6,052 nt of DNA from contig JAHRWJ010000076.1 in NCBI GenBank assembly GCA_019090185.1, positions 1-6,052 on the forward strand. Direction: 5' to 3'. How positions within the stretch are numbered: position 1 is the stretch's first letter; every line of letters begins with the position of its first letter. The translations under genes were made by a program, and so were the position numbers. The notes beneath the pieces were generated by a model. That model made no database searches and had not been told where the DNA came from. It saw nothing but the letters and a program-made list of their open reading frames with translations. The DNA comes from Immundisolibacteraceae bacterium. GTDB taxonomy: Bacteria; Pseudomonadota; Gammaproteobacteria; Immundisolibacterales; Immundisolibacteraceae. Below, in pieces: positions 1 to 6,052 of this stretch.

Positions 1-916
1 CGGCAATCACCAGCAGGGATTCGGGTAGTGGTTTGGTTTCACCGTTGAGGAGTTCGAGGGATTCATCTGGTTTGGCGAACCGAACCTGGACAGCTCCGTG
101 TAATTTAGCCAGGTCAAAGGCGTGCATCGGCTGGCCGATTTCAATCATCACGTAGTTAGCAATATCGACCAAAAGGCTGAGGCTGCGGATGCCGCTGCGG
201 CGTAATCGCTCTCGCATCCACAGCGGTGTGGTAGCTGCGGGGTTAATGCCCCGAATCACTCTGCCTACATATCTAGGGCAGGCTTGATCGGCTGGCAGCA
301 CCACTTCGAGTTTGTCGTCAATAGAAGGCTGTAGAGGTGATATTTTCGGGGCAGTAAACTCGACATTGGTGATGGCCGCTAAATCTCGGCCTAATCCCTT
401 CGCGCTGAGGCAGTCGCCACGGTTGGGGGTCAATTCGACTTCGAGGATATGGTCGTCGAGTTGTAAATGGCTGGTGATAGAGGTGCCTACCGGCGCATCG
501 GTATCGAGTTCGAGGATACCGGCGCTCTGCTCGTCAAGCTCCAACTCGCTGCTGGAACAGAGCATGCCTAAAGAGACTTCACCGCGGATTTTGCTTTTCT
601 TAATTTTGAGTCCGCCGGGCAGTTTTGCACCGACCTGCGCAACGGCGACCTTAATGCCCTCGCGAGCGTTGGGCGCGCCACACACAATCCCTAAAGGTTG
701 TTCTGCGCCGATATCGACCTGACAAAGCTGCAGTCGGTCTGCGTCAGGGTGGCGACTGGTCGCCAAGATCTGGCCGACAACTACCTTGTCGAGGTTGGCG
801 CTTGCCGGTTCTATGGTGCCAATTTCAAGGCCAGCAAGGGTAAGCCGCTCGCAAAGTTGTGCGGTATTGAGTTCTGGATTAGCCCACTCGCGGAGCCAGA
901 GTTCACTTATCAGCAT
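1..916 (-). CDS. pheT: Phenylalanyl-tRNA synthetase beta subunit, N-terminal 305 codons (3' end beyond the left edge)
   Basis: This is the beta subunit of the alpha2-beta2 PheRS that charges tRNA-Phe; in this family it supplies tRNA binding and editing of mischarged Tyr-tRNA. The frame is open from the ATG at 916 to the window edge. The N-terminus (MLISELWLREWANP) matches the E. coli start MKFSELWLREWVNP, which fixes the start. Residues about 40-150 form the EMAPII/OB-fold tRNA-binding domain (HPDADRL at 56-62, GIVCGAPN at 76-83, GEVSLGMLCS at 112-121). LTPNRGDCL (162-170) follows, then the start of the B3/B4 editing region (ACPRYVGRVI at 212-221, PLWMRERLRRSGIRS at 231-245, NYVMIEIGQPMHAFD at 254-268). 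It begins 5 bases after the pheS stop. No good Shine-Dalgarno is visible, so translational coupling to pheS is likely (inference). E. coli PheT is about 795 residues, so roughly 60% is outside the window. No frameshift was found. Confidence 0.97.
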   Translation of the reverse strand, partial: MLISELWLREWANPELNTAQLCERLTLAGLEIGTIEPASANLDKVVVGQILATSRHPDADRLQLCQVDIGAEQPLGIVCGAPNAREGIKVAVAQVGAKLPGGLKIKKSKIRGEVSLGMLCSSSELELDEQSAGILELDTDAPVGTSITSHLQLDDHILEVELTPNRGDCLSAKGLGRDLAAITNVEFTAPKISPLQPSIDDKLEVVLPADQACPRYVGRVIRGINPAATTPLWMRERLRRSGIRSLSLLVDIANYVMIEIGQPMHAFDLAKLHGAVQVRFAKPDESLELLNGETKPLPESLLVIA

Positions 917-921
917 GAGGT

Positions 922-1941
<1,020 letters not shown>

Positions 1942-1974
1942 TTATCAGAGCACCGGTCAGGTTGGTGTGGCGAG

Positions 1975-1994
1975 CGATCCGTGTTGACGGACCG
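1975..1994 (-). other. Hairpin between rplT and pheS, no U-tract
   Basis: On the transcribed strand CGGUCCGU and ACGGAUCG can pair as 8 base pairs with one G-U wobble around a CAAC tetraloop. It starts two bases after the rplT TGA stop. The bases after it (GCTCGCC) contain no T-run, so it is not a standard intrinsic terminator. It could be an mRNA 3' stabilising or processing hairpin for the ribosomal-protein part of the message, or chance. It sits where E. coli has the pheM leader and attenuator, but no leader peptide or Phe codon run is visible here. Confidence 0.45.
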
Positions 1995-1996
1995 AA

Positions 1997-2359
1997 TCAG
2001 GCTGGTTGTAGCGCAGATTTAGCCTGTTCAGCGACAGCGGTAAATGCCTGTGGATCGCTCACTGCCAGTTCAGCCAGTACCTTGCGGTCGATGTTGATGT
2101 CGGCCTTATTCATACCGTCAATCAACCGGCTATAAGAGAGGCCATTATCACGAGCGGCAGCATTAATACGCACAATCCAGAGTGAACGGAACTGACGTTT
2201 ACGCTGTTTACGGTCACGATAAGCATATTGGCCAGCTTTGGTAACAGCCTGGACAGCAACGCGATAAACACGACTACGAGCGCCGCGATAACCGCGTGCG
2301 AGTTTGAGAACTTTTTTATGGCGGGCGCGAGCGGTAACGCCCCGTTTTACTCTTGGCAT
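1997..2359 (-). CDS. rplT: 50S ribosomal protein L20
   Basis: L20 binds 23S rRNA early in large-subunit assembly; in E. coli it also represses rpmI-rplT translation by binding an mRNA site that mimics its rRNA site. The protein has 120 residues (118 in E. coli). The highly basic N-terminal extension [20 protein letters not shown] and the core [15 protein letters not shown] and [20 protein letters not shown] segments are nearly identical to the family. [18 protein letters not shown] and a helical C-terminal domain ([20 protein letters not shown]) follow. The start is ATG with Shine-Dalgarno GGTGA (2367-2371) 7 bases upstream. The stop is TGA. It follows rpmI by 58 bases and precedes pheS by 55. 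I could not identify the L20 operator by eye. Confidence 0.99.
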   Translation of the reverse strand: MPRVKRGVTARARHKKVLKLARGYRGARSRVYRVAVQAVTKAGQYAYRDRKQRKRQFRSLWIVRINAAARDNGLSYSRLIDGMNKADINIDRKVLAELAVSDPQAFTAVAEQAKSALQPA

Positions 2360-2417
2360 AATTCAATCACCGTGAAAAGAATGGCTACAGCTGTTTAAGT
2401 AACGGTTAAGTTTGGCT

Positions 2418-2615
2418 TTAACTGTAAGGTAGTAAACGTACGATCAAGGCTGCATCGGCCTTACAGGCATATGCTGGACTACGTAAATGACGTTTCCGCT
2501 TGGTCGATTTCTTGGTCAGGATATGACGACGATGAGACTGAGTCAGTTTCACCTTCCCTGATGCGGTGCGACGAAACCGCTTGGCGGCGCCCCGATTGGT
2601 TTTTAGCTTTGGCAC
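2418..2615 (-). CDS. rpmI: 50S ribosomal protein L35
   Basis: This is a small basic protein of the large ribosomal subunit. It has 65 residues, the same length as E. coli L35. The start [16 protein letters not shown] and the core [17 protein letters not shown] match the family closely, and it ends LIVRLLPYS, like E. coli ...CLPYA. The start codon is GTG, not ATG: the first bases read GTG CCA AAG, and a GGAG Shine-Dalgarno at 2624-2627 lies 8 bases upstream. No better in-frame ATG exists. It sits 61 bases after infC and 58 bases before rplT, the usual order. In E. coli its translation is the direct target of L20 repression, with rplT coupled to it; whether this holds here is inference from gene order. 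Confidence 0.98.
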   Translation of the reverse strand: MPKLKTNRGAAKRFRRTASGKVKLTQSHRRHILTKKSTKRKRHLRSPAYACKADAALIVRLLPYS

Positions 2616-2627
2616 AGCTACTGCTCC
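2613..2627 (-). promoter_or_regulatory. rpmI ribosome binding site and GTG start
   Basis: The transcribed strand reads GGAG (2627-2624), eight bases, then GTG (2615-2613). The GTG is the only start that gives the conserved L35 N-terminus. A weaker start codon fits a gene whose translation is tuned by L20 in relatives, but that link is inference. Confidence 0.75.
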
Positions 2628-2670
2628 ACGTGTTCAATAAATTTCAATAAACAAAAATCGGTTTAACTCT

Positions 2671-2690
2671 ATCCGCCTATTTGCGCGGAC
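2671..2690 (-). other. Small hairpin across the infC stop codon
   Basis: On the transcribed strand GTCCGC and GCGGAT can pair (6 bp, one G-U) around an 8-base loop that contains the infC TAG stop. A T5 run follows only about 13 bases later, so this is not a canonical terminator. The rest of the infC-rpmI gap is A/T rich, with a 9-base TTCAATAAA repeat (plus strand, 2633-2641 and 2643-2651). It could be part of the rpmI leader structure used by L20, but nothing here proves that. Confidence 0.25.
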
Positions 2691-3192
2691 TTAATACCAT
2701 CACCATCTGACGGCCTTCCATACGCGGAAATTGTTCAACCACCGCGATTTCTTCTAAATCTTTTTCCACCCGCTGTAGCAGGTTTCTACCCAGCTCCTGG
2801 TGGGCCATTTCCCGGCCCCGGAAGCGCATGGTTACTTTGGCGCGATCACCATTGAGCAAGAACTTCTCCAGGTTTCGGAGTTTGACCCCATAGTCACCAG
2901 AATCGGTTCGAGGTCGAAATTTAATTTCTTTGACCTGTACCTGCTTCTGGTTCTTTTTTGCAGCCGCTTTTTTCTTGCTTTCGGTATAAAGAAATTTACC
3001 GAAATCCATGATTTTGCAAACTGGCGGTTCTGCTCCCGGGGAAATCTCAACAAGATCCATGCCGGCATCCATTGCGAGTTCCTGGGCCTGGCTGGTAGAT
3101 ACCACGCCAAGCTGTCCTCCGTCAGCGGCGATGAGCCGCACTTCAGAGACCGTGATCAGGTCATTAATTCGGGTCTGGTCCTTTTTGGCGAT
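2677..3192 (-). CDS. infC: Translation initiation factor IF-3, ATC start codon
   Basis: IF3 binds the 30S subunit, blocks 50S joining and rejects non-canonical start codons and wrong initiator tRNAs. With the chosen start the protein is 171 residues (180 in E. coli). The N-terminal domain runs from [14 protein letters not shown] through [20 protein letters not shown] (residues 47-66) and FLYTESKK. A lysine-rich linker (residues 73-84) follows, then the C-terminal domain with [17 protein letters not shown] (85-101), [13 protein letters not shown] (123-135) and [12 protein letters not shown] (158-169). The first ATG/GTG/TTG-type codon in frame, the GTG at 3141, would remove the conserved RINDLI segment. 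Only ATC at 3190-3192 lies at the right distance (8 bases) from the GGAGG at 3201-3205 and still follows the thrS stop. IF3 genes are known for AUU and similar starts that let IF3 repress itself. The gap to thrS is 3 bases, and the reading frame is the same. Confidence 0.97.
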   Translation of the reverse strand: MAKKDQTRINDLITVSEVRLIAADGGQLGVVSTSQAQELAMDAGMDLVEISPGAEPPVCKIMDFGKFLYTESKKKAAAKKNQKQVQVKEIKFRPRTDSGDYGVKLRNLEKFLLNGDRAKVTMRFRGREMAHQELGRNLLQRVEKDLEEIAVVEQFPRMEGRQMVMVLSPRK

Positions 3193-3205
3193 GCTTTAGT
3201 CCTCC
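3190..3205 (-). promoter_or_regulatory. infC Shine-Dalgarno and ATC start
   Basis: The transcribed strand reads GGAGG (3205-3201), ACTAAAGC, then ATC (3192-3190) GCC AAA AAG. The Shine-Dalgarno lies within the last Leu-Glu-Asp codons of thrS, and the thrS TAA is inside the spacer. It is the strongest ribosome binding site in the window, paired with a start codon that IF3 normally rejects. That pairing fits the autoregulation known for E. coli infC (AUU start). Confidence 0.85.
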
Positions 3206-5121
3206 AAAACTACTTGGCCGCGGCTCGCAATGTCGGCGTTGATATGCGACATGAATGTATCAACACTCATGCTGCCTAAATCCTCACCACCACGCGTACG
3301 CACGGCCACTTCTGCTGCATCACGCTCACGATTACCCACGACCAGCAGGTAAGGAACGCGTTGCAACGTATGTTCGCGAATTTTATAGCCCATTTTCTCG
3401 TTTCTCAAGTCAGCACGGGATCTAATCTGCTGATTTGATAATCTCTCTGCCACTTCATTGGCATATTCGGCCTGATCATCGGTAATGTTGATAATGACCG
3501 CCTGGGTCGGAGCCAACCAGGTTGGTAATGCACCGGCATGTTCTTCTATCAGTATGCCGATGAACCTTTCCAGTGATCCGAGGATCGCGCGGTGCAACAT
3601 GACTGGCGTCTGGCGGCTGCCATCTTCAGCGATATAGCTGGCATCGAGCCGCTCAGGCATCGAGAAATCGACCTGAATTGTGCCGCATTGCCAGACTCTT
3701 TGTAAGGAATCACGCAATGAAAATTCTATTTTAGGGCCATAAAAGGCACCTTCGCCGGGCAGTAGATCCCAATTCAGGTCGCTGCTATCCAGAGCCTGCT
3801 GCAATGCCTGCTCGGCTTTATCCCAAACTTCATCACTGCCGACCCGTTGAGTCGGTCGGGTGGAAAGGTTGATGATGATATCGGTGAAGCCGAATGCTTT
3901 GTAAACCTCGAAGAGCAGTTCGATGAAAGTTGCCACTTCCTGTTGAATCTGATCTTCGCTACAGAAAATATGGGCGTCATCCTGAACAAAGTTGCGCAGC
4001 CGCATTAAACCGTGGAGGGTGCCAGAGGGTTCGTTGCGGTGGCAGCTACCAAATTCAGCAAGTCGCAAAGGCAGGTCACGGTAGGAGCGCAATCCACGGT
4101 TATATATCTGAATATGGCCCGGGCAGTTCATCGGTTTTACAGCGTATTCGCGATTTTCAGACTGGGTGGTGAACATGTTGGCACCGAAATTTTCCCAGTG
4201 ACCAGACTTTTCCCAAAGTTTACGATCGACTACCTGAGGAGTGCGTACTTCCTGGTAGCCGTTCTGATCCATCACCTGACGAATGTACTGTTCTACTTGT
4301 TGGTAGAGAGTCCAGCCGTTGGGGTGCCAGAAAATCATGCCCGGAGCTTCTTCCTGGAAATGGAACAGGTCGAGCTGTTTGGCTATTTTCCGGTGATCGC
4401 GTTTTTCGGCTTCTTCAATTCTGGTCAGGTAATCTTTAAGCTGCTGTTTGTTGCCCCAGGCAGTGCCGTAGATGCGTTGTAACATCTCGTTGTTGGCATC
4501 TGCGCGCCAGTAGGCACCCGCTAGTTTGGTTAATTTGAAAGCTTTGAGGTGGCCAGTTGAAGGTACGTGGGGCCCACGGCAGAGATCGATGAAATCGCCC
4601 TGCTGATAAAGTGAAATATCGGCATCATCAGGGATGTCACCGACAATTTCAGCTTTGTATTTTTCGCCTAGGCCACTGAAAAACTCAATCGCCTGATTGC
4701 GGCTTTTGGTGCTACGGGTCAGTGGGATATCAGCCTTCGCCAGTTCAGCCATGCGTTTTTCGATGGTTTTAAAATCTTCCGGCGTGAACGGGCGTTGGTA
4801 GGCAAAATCGTAATAAAAGCCATCGTCAATCACCGGCCCAATGGTTACCTGAGCGTCTGGAAACAGTGATTTGACCGCCTGGGCTAACAGGTGGGCGGTT
4901 GAGTGGCGAATGATTTCCAGGCCGTCATCATCTTTAGCGGTGATGATTGCCAGCTCACTATCCTGCTCGATTAAATAGCTGGTATCGACCAGTTGACCAT
5001 TAACCTTGCCGCCGAGTGCTGCCCGTGCCAGACCCGCGCCAATGTCCGCAGCTACCTGATGAACAGATACTGTTTGGTCAAACTGGCGTTGACTTCCGTC
5101 AGGAAGCGTAATGGCTGGCAT
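3196..5121 (-). CDS. thrS: Threonyl-tRNA synthetase
   Basis: This class IIa synthetase charges tRNA-Thr and edits Ser-tRNA-Thr in the cytoplasm. It has 641 residues (642 in E. coli). An N-terminal TGS domain spans 1-61 ([10 protein letters not shown]). The editing domain (about 62-225) shows H73-x3-H77 and C181/H185 (CRGPHV). The class II catalytic core (about 245-535) carries the zinc ligands C333 (MNCPGH), H384 (DDAHIFC) and H510 ([10 protein letters not shown]). It also carries motif 2 Arg362 (CHRNEPSG) and motif 3 Arg519 (GSLERF). The anticodon-binding domain runs from [15 protein letters not shown] to the end ([17 protein letters not shown], 570-586). The start ATG gives the exact family N-terminus, although only a weak GAGA precedes it. 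All editing and catalytic residues I could check are present. It heads the operon and is preceded by a structured leader. Confidence 0.99.
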   Translation of the reverse strand: MPAITLPDGSQRQFDQTVSVHQVAADIGAGLARAALGGKVNGQLVDTSYLIEQDSELAIITAKDDDGLEIIRHSTAHLLAQAVKSLFPDAQVTIGPVIDDGFYYDFAYQRPFTPEDFKTIEKRMAELAKADIPLTRSTKSRNQAIEFFSGLGEKYKAEIVGDIPDDADISLYQQGDFIDLCRGPHVPSTGHLKAFKLTKLAGAYWRADANNEMLQRIYGTAWGNKQQLKDYLTRIEEAEKRDHRKIAKQLDLFHFQEEAPGMIFWHPNGWTLYQQVEQYIRQVMDQNGYQEVRTPQVVDRKLWEKSGHWENFGANMFTTQSENREYAVKPMNCPGHIQIYNRGLRSYRDLPLRLAEFGSCHRNEPSGTLHGLMRLRNFVQDDAHIFCSEDQIQQEVATFIELLFEVYKAFGFTDIIINLSTRPTQRVGSDEVWDKAEQALQQALDSSDLNWDLLPGEGAFYGPKIEFSLRDSLQRVWQCGTIQVDFSMPERLDASYIAEDGSRQTPVMLHRAILGSLERFIGILIEEHAGALPTWLAPTQAVIINITDDQAEYANEVAERLSNQQIRSRADLRNEKMGYKIREHTLQRVPYLLVVGNRERDAAEVAVRTRGGEDLGSMSVDTFMSHINADIASRGQVVLED

Positions 5122-5145
5122 GCTGGTCTCGATTAATAATCAGTG

Positions 5146-5166
5146 GTGACCTCTACCAATGGTCAC
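5146..5166 (-). promoter_or_regulatory. Hairpin with tRNA-Thr(GGU) anticodon-like loop
   Basis: On the transcribed strand GTGACC (5166-5161) and GGTCAC (5151-5146) pair perfectly. The nine-base loop is ATTGGTAGA. Read as a seven-base anticodon loop it is UUGGUAG: U33, anticodon GGU (5157-5155), A37. The E. coli tRNA-Thr(GGU) loop is UUGGUAA. The GGU lies at -36 to -34 from the start codon, close to where the E. coli thrS operator carries its anticodon-like triplet. A caution is that TTGGTAGAG is also the common tRNA D-arm sequence. Confidence 0.55.
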
Positions 5167-5171
5167 GTGGT

Positions 5172-5188
5172 AGCACTACAGGAGTGCC
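5172..5188 (-). other. Second leader hairpin upstream of the anticodon-like hairpin
   Basis: The transcribed strand pairs GGCACU with AGUGCU (6 bp, one G-U) around the loop CCUGU. The loop includes UGU followed by A, which resembles the tRNA-Thr(UGU) anticodon context, but the loop has five bases rather than seven, so the mimicry is weak. In E. coli a second, upstream hairpin of the thrS operator contacts the other ThrRS monomer; this element is in the corresponding place, with a short 5-base linker. Confidence 0.35.
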
Positions 5189-5198
5189 GGTAGAGAAC

Positions 5199-5223
5199 AA
5201 AAAAGGCATCGCGCTGCGATGCC
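5199..5223 (-). terminator. Intrinsic terminator after tRNA-Val
   Basis: The transcribed strand has GGCATCGC, loop AGC, GCGATGCC, then six T. The 8-bp stem is perfect and GC rich. It begins 9 bases after the tRNA CCA end, so it should end the tRNA-Val transcript and largely insulate thrS. It might also let some read-through into thrS. Confidence 0.93.
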
Positions 5224-5232
5224 TGCTGAATT

Positions 5233-5309
5233 TGGTAGGCGCGATTGGATTCGAACCAACGACCCCCACCATGTCAAGGTGGTGCTCTAACCAACTGAGC
5301 TACGCGCCT
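5233..5309 (-). tRNA. tRNA-Val, anticodon GAC
   Basis: The gene is 77 bases with the CCA end encoded (5235-5233). The acceptor stem AGGCGCG/CGCGCCT is a perfect 7 bp, with A73. The D arm has GCTCAGTTGGTTAGAGC. The anticodon arm ACCACC-TTGACAT-GGTGG gives anticodon GAC at 5275-5273, which reads valine GUC and GUU codons. The T arm has GGTTCGAATCC. From the D arm through the T arm it is almost identical to E. coli tRNA-Val(GAC); only the acceptor stem differs clearly. It starts with A1 paired to U72, a less common 5' end than G. It is a single-gene unit with its own promoter and terminator. Confidence 0.98.
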
Positions 5310-5364
5310 GCTGTGCTACAGAGATCAATGACTCTGACAGCGACCCCGTTTTCAGGGGGCGCAG

Positions 5365-5392
5365 AAGATACCATACTGTGCGCTGGGGTCAA
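5365..5392 (-). promoter_or_regulatory. Promoter of tRNA-Val (sigma-70, stable-RNA type)
   Basis: On the transcribed strand, -35 TTGACC (5392-5387), a 16-base spacer and -10 TATCTT (5370-5365) are preceded by TGG, an extended -10. The next bases, CTGCGCC, form a GC-rich discriminator typical of stringently controlled rRNA and tRNA promoters. A/T-rich sequence upstream of -35 (about 5393-5415) could act as an UP element. Transcription would start near 5358, giving a leader of about 50 bases to be removed by RNase P. That leader can form a small CCCC/GGGG hairpin (5344-5358). Confidence 0.8.
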
Positions 5393-5425
5393 CCAAAATT
5401 GAAATTGTTGGATGTGAATTTTGGT
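5392..5425 (+). repeat. 9-bp inverted repeat beside the tRNA-Val promoter
   Basis: ACCAAAATT (5392-5400) and AATTTTGGT (5417-5425) are perfect reverse complements 16 bases apart. The left arm touches the -35 hexamer of the tRNA-Val promoter, and the whole element lies between it and the uvrB stop. No T-run follows on the uvrB strand, so it is a poor terminator for uvrB. It might be an activator site or part of an UP element. The rest of the spacer to uvrB (5426-5495) shows nothing I can name, and no clear uvrB terminator. Confidence 0.5.
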
Positions 5426-5495
5426 CCTGAGTGGGCGCGATAGTGAGTCAAACGGGGATCTATCCGAGTTATTGTTAATCGGCTGATTCTGTCAG

Positions 5496-6052
5496 TTAGC
5501 CGGCAGGGGTTTCGCTGATTAGGGTCTGGCGGCGTATCTGGCCAATTTCATCGCGTACCCGGGCGGCCTCCTCAAACTCAAGGTTTTCAGCATGCTGGTA
5601 CATTTTTTGTTCCAGCTCTTTCATAATGCGGCCGATTTTTCGGGGCGACATCTCGCCATAACGAGGTCGTTGTTCGGCGACCTTTTTAATCTCTGTGGAT
5701 TGGCTGGTGCCGTAAGTAATCTCGATGATGTCGGTGATCGCTTTGTTAACCCCAGTCGGGGTTATGTCGTGTTTGAGATTATGAGCGGTTTGGGCTTCAC
5801 GACGACGTTCGGTTTCGTCAATCGCTTTGGCCATGGATTTGGTGATCTTGTCACCATATAAAATAGCCTTGCCATCAATATGGCGGGCGGCCCGGCCTAT
5901 GGTTTGGATCAGCGCGTTGGCAGACCGTAAAAAGCCTTCCTTGTCGGCGTCGAGGATGGCGACCAGCGAGACCTCGGGTAAATCTAGCCCTTCACGAAGC
6001 AGGTTGATGCCGATCAGCACGTCGAAGGTCCCCAGGCGCAGATCACGGAGTA
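5496..6052 (-). CDS. uvrB: UvrABC excinuclease subunit B, C-terminal 184 codons (5' end beyond the right edge)
   Basis: UvrB is the helicase-fold damage-verification subunit of nucleotide excision repair; it takes lesions from UvrA and recruits UvrC. The visible part starts [20 protein letters not shown] and carries helicase motif V ([19 protein letters not shown]) and [12 protein letters not shown]. Motif VI ([20 protein letters not shown]) with its arginine finger region follows. [20 protein letters not shown] is the conserved next segment. The end holds the UVR domain (about fragment residues 143-175, [19 protein letters not shown]), which binds UvrC. The frame is open to the right edge, so the start is not visible. 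The tail ETPAG and the linker between GITP-like [12 protein letters not shown] and the UVR domain differ from E. coli, as is usual. The stop is TAA. It is separated from tRNA-Val by 186 bases and is likely an independent unit. Confidence 0.98.
   Translation of the reverse strand, partial: LRDLRLGTFDVLIGINLLREGLDLPEVSLVAILDADKEGFLRSANALIQTIGRAARHIDGKAILYGDKITKSMAKAIDETERRREAQTAHNLKHDITPTGVNKAITDIIEITYGTSQSTEIKKVAEQRPRYGEMSPRKIGRIMKELEQKMYQHAENLEFEEAARVRDEIGQIRRQTLISETPAG

Larger units (their letters stand above)
5122..5198 (-). promoter_or_regulatory. thrS 5' leader, probable ThrRS-responsive operator region
   Basis: This is the 77 bases between the tRNA-Val terminator and the thrS ATG. It contains two hairpins (5172-5188 and 5146-5166) and two alternative pairings that would break the second hairpin: CTCTACC (5195-5189) with GGTAGAG (5157-5151), and CTACCA (5173-5168) with TGGTAG (5158-5153). 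In E. coli, ThrRS represses its own mRNA by binding leader hairpins that mimic the tRNA-Thr anticodon arm. The layout here suggests the same control. I see no convincing sigma-70 promoter inside it: TGTAGT (5180-5175) is a 4/6 match to -10, with only T-rich sequence at -35. The transcript start is therefore unclear. Confidence 0.55.

Noticed and set aside
2387..2394. ACAGCTGT palindrome in the rpmI-rplT gap
   Set aside because: An 8-base palindrome is expected by chance, and no other signal is attached.
2633..2651. TTCAATAAA direct repeat before rpmI
   Set aside because: It is short and A/T rich in a short intergenic gap; likely chance, with no array or mobile-element context.
2677..3141. 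GTG at 3141 as the infC start
   Set aside because: It would drop the conserved RINDLI segment and has no Shine-Dalgarno at a suitable distance.
2800..3279. Plus-strand 159-residue reading frame, plus a minus-strand one at 2832-3110
   Set aside because: Both overlap infC in other frames; IF3 is conserved end to end, so these are shadows.
4012..4482. Plus-strand 156-residue reading frame with hydrophobic stretches
   Set aside because: It is antisense to the ThrRS catalytic core; the hydrophobicity comes from the complement of conserved codons.
5184..5402. Plus-strand 72-residue reading frame containing IGFEPTTPTMSRWCSNQLSYAP
   Set aside because: It is the antisense translation of tRNA-Val, a well-known type of spurious protein annotation.

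Overview
The window is a block of core translation genes, all on the minus strand, from a gammaproteobacterium. The protein sequences align closely, from memory, with the Escherichia coli and Pseudomonas versions. Three features argue against an enteric: a tRNA-Val gene sits directly upstream of thrS, there is no pheM-type leader before pheS, and PheS carries a four-cysteine insert that E. coli PheS lacks. A non-enteric lineage (Pseudomonas-like or marine) is an inference; I cannot name a genus.

In the direction of transcription (right to left) the order is: the 3' end of uvrB (runs off the right edge); a 186-base spacer holding a strong stable-RNA promoter; tRNA-Val(GAC) with an encoded CCA end; a textbook intrinsic terminator; a structured thrS leader; thrS; infC; rpmI; rplT; pheS; and the first 305 codons of pheT (runs off the left edge). 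This is the classic thrS-infC-rpmI-rplT-pheS-pheT cluster. It encodes two aminoacyl-tRNA synthetases (ThrRS and both PheRS subunits), initiation factor IF3 and ribosomal proteins L35 and L20. Spacing is tight (3 bases thrS-infC, 5 bases pheS-pheT, 55-61 bases elsewhere), consistent with co-transcription.

No undescribed system is visible; this is housekeeping DNA. The interesting signals are regulatory. (1) The thrS leader holds a hairpin whose loop reads U-GGU-A, the anticodon context of tRNA-Thr(GGU), about 35 bases before the start codon. This resembles the tRNA-mimic operator of E. coli thrS. A second hairpin and two competing pairings lie just upstream. (2) infC has no ATG, GTG or TTG start at its true N-terminus; a good Shine-Dalgarno points to an ATC start codon, fitting IF3 autocontrol. 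(3) The E. coli-type pheM attenuator is absent; only a U-tract-less hairpin lies between rplT and pheS. No gene-free stretch reaches 300 bases. All long plus-strand reading frames are antisense shadows.
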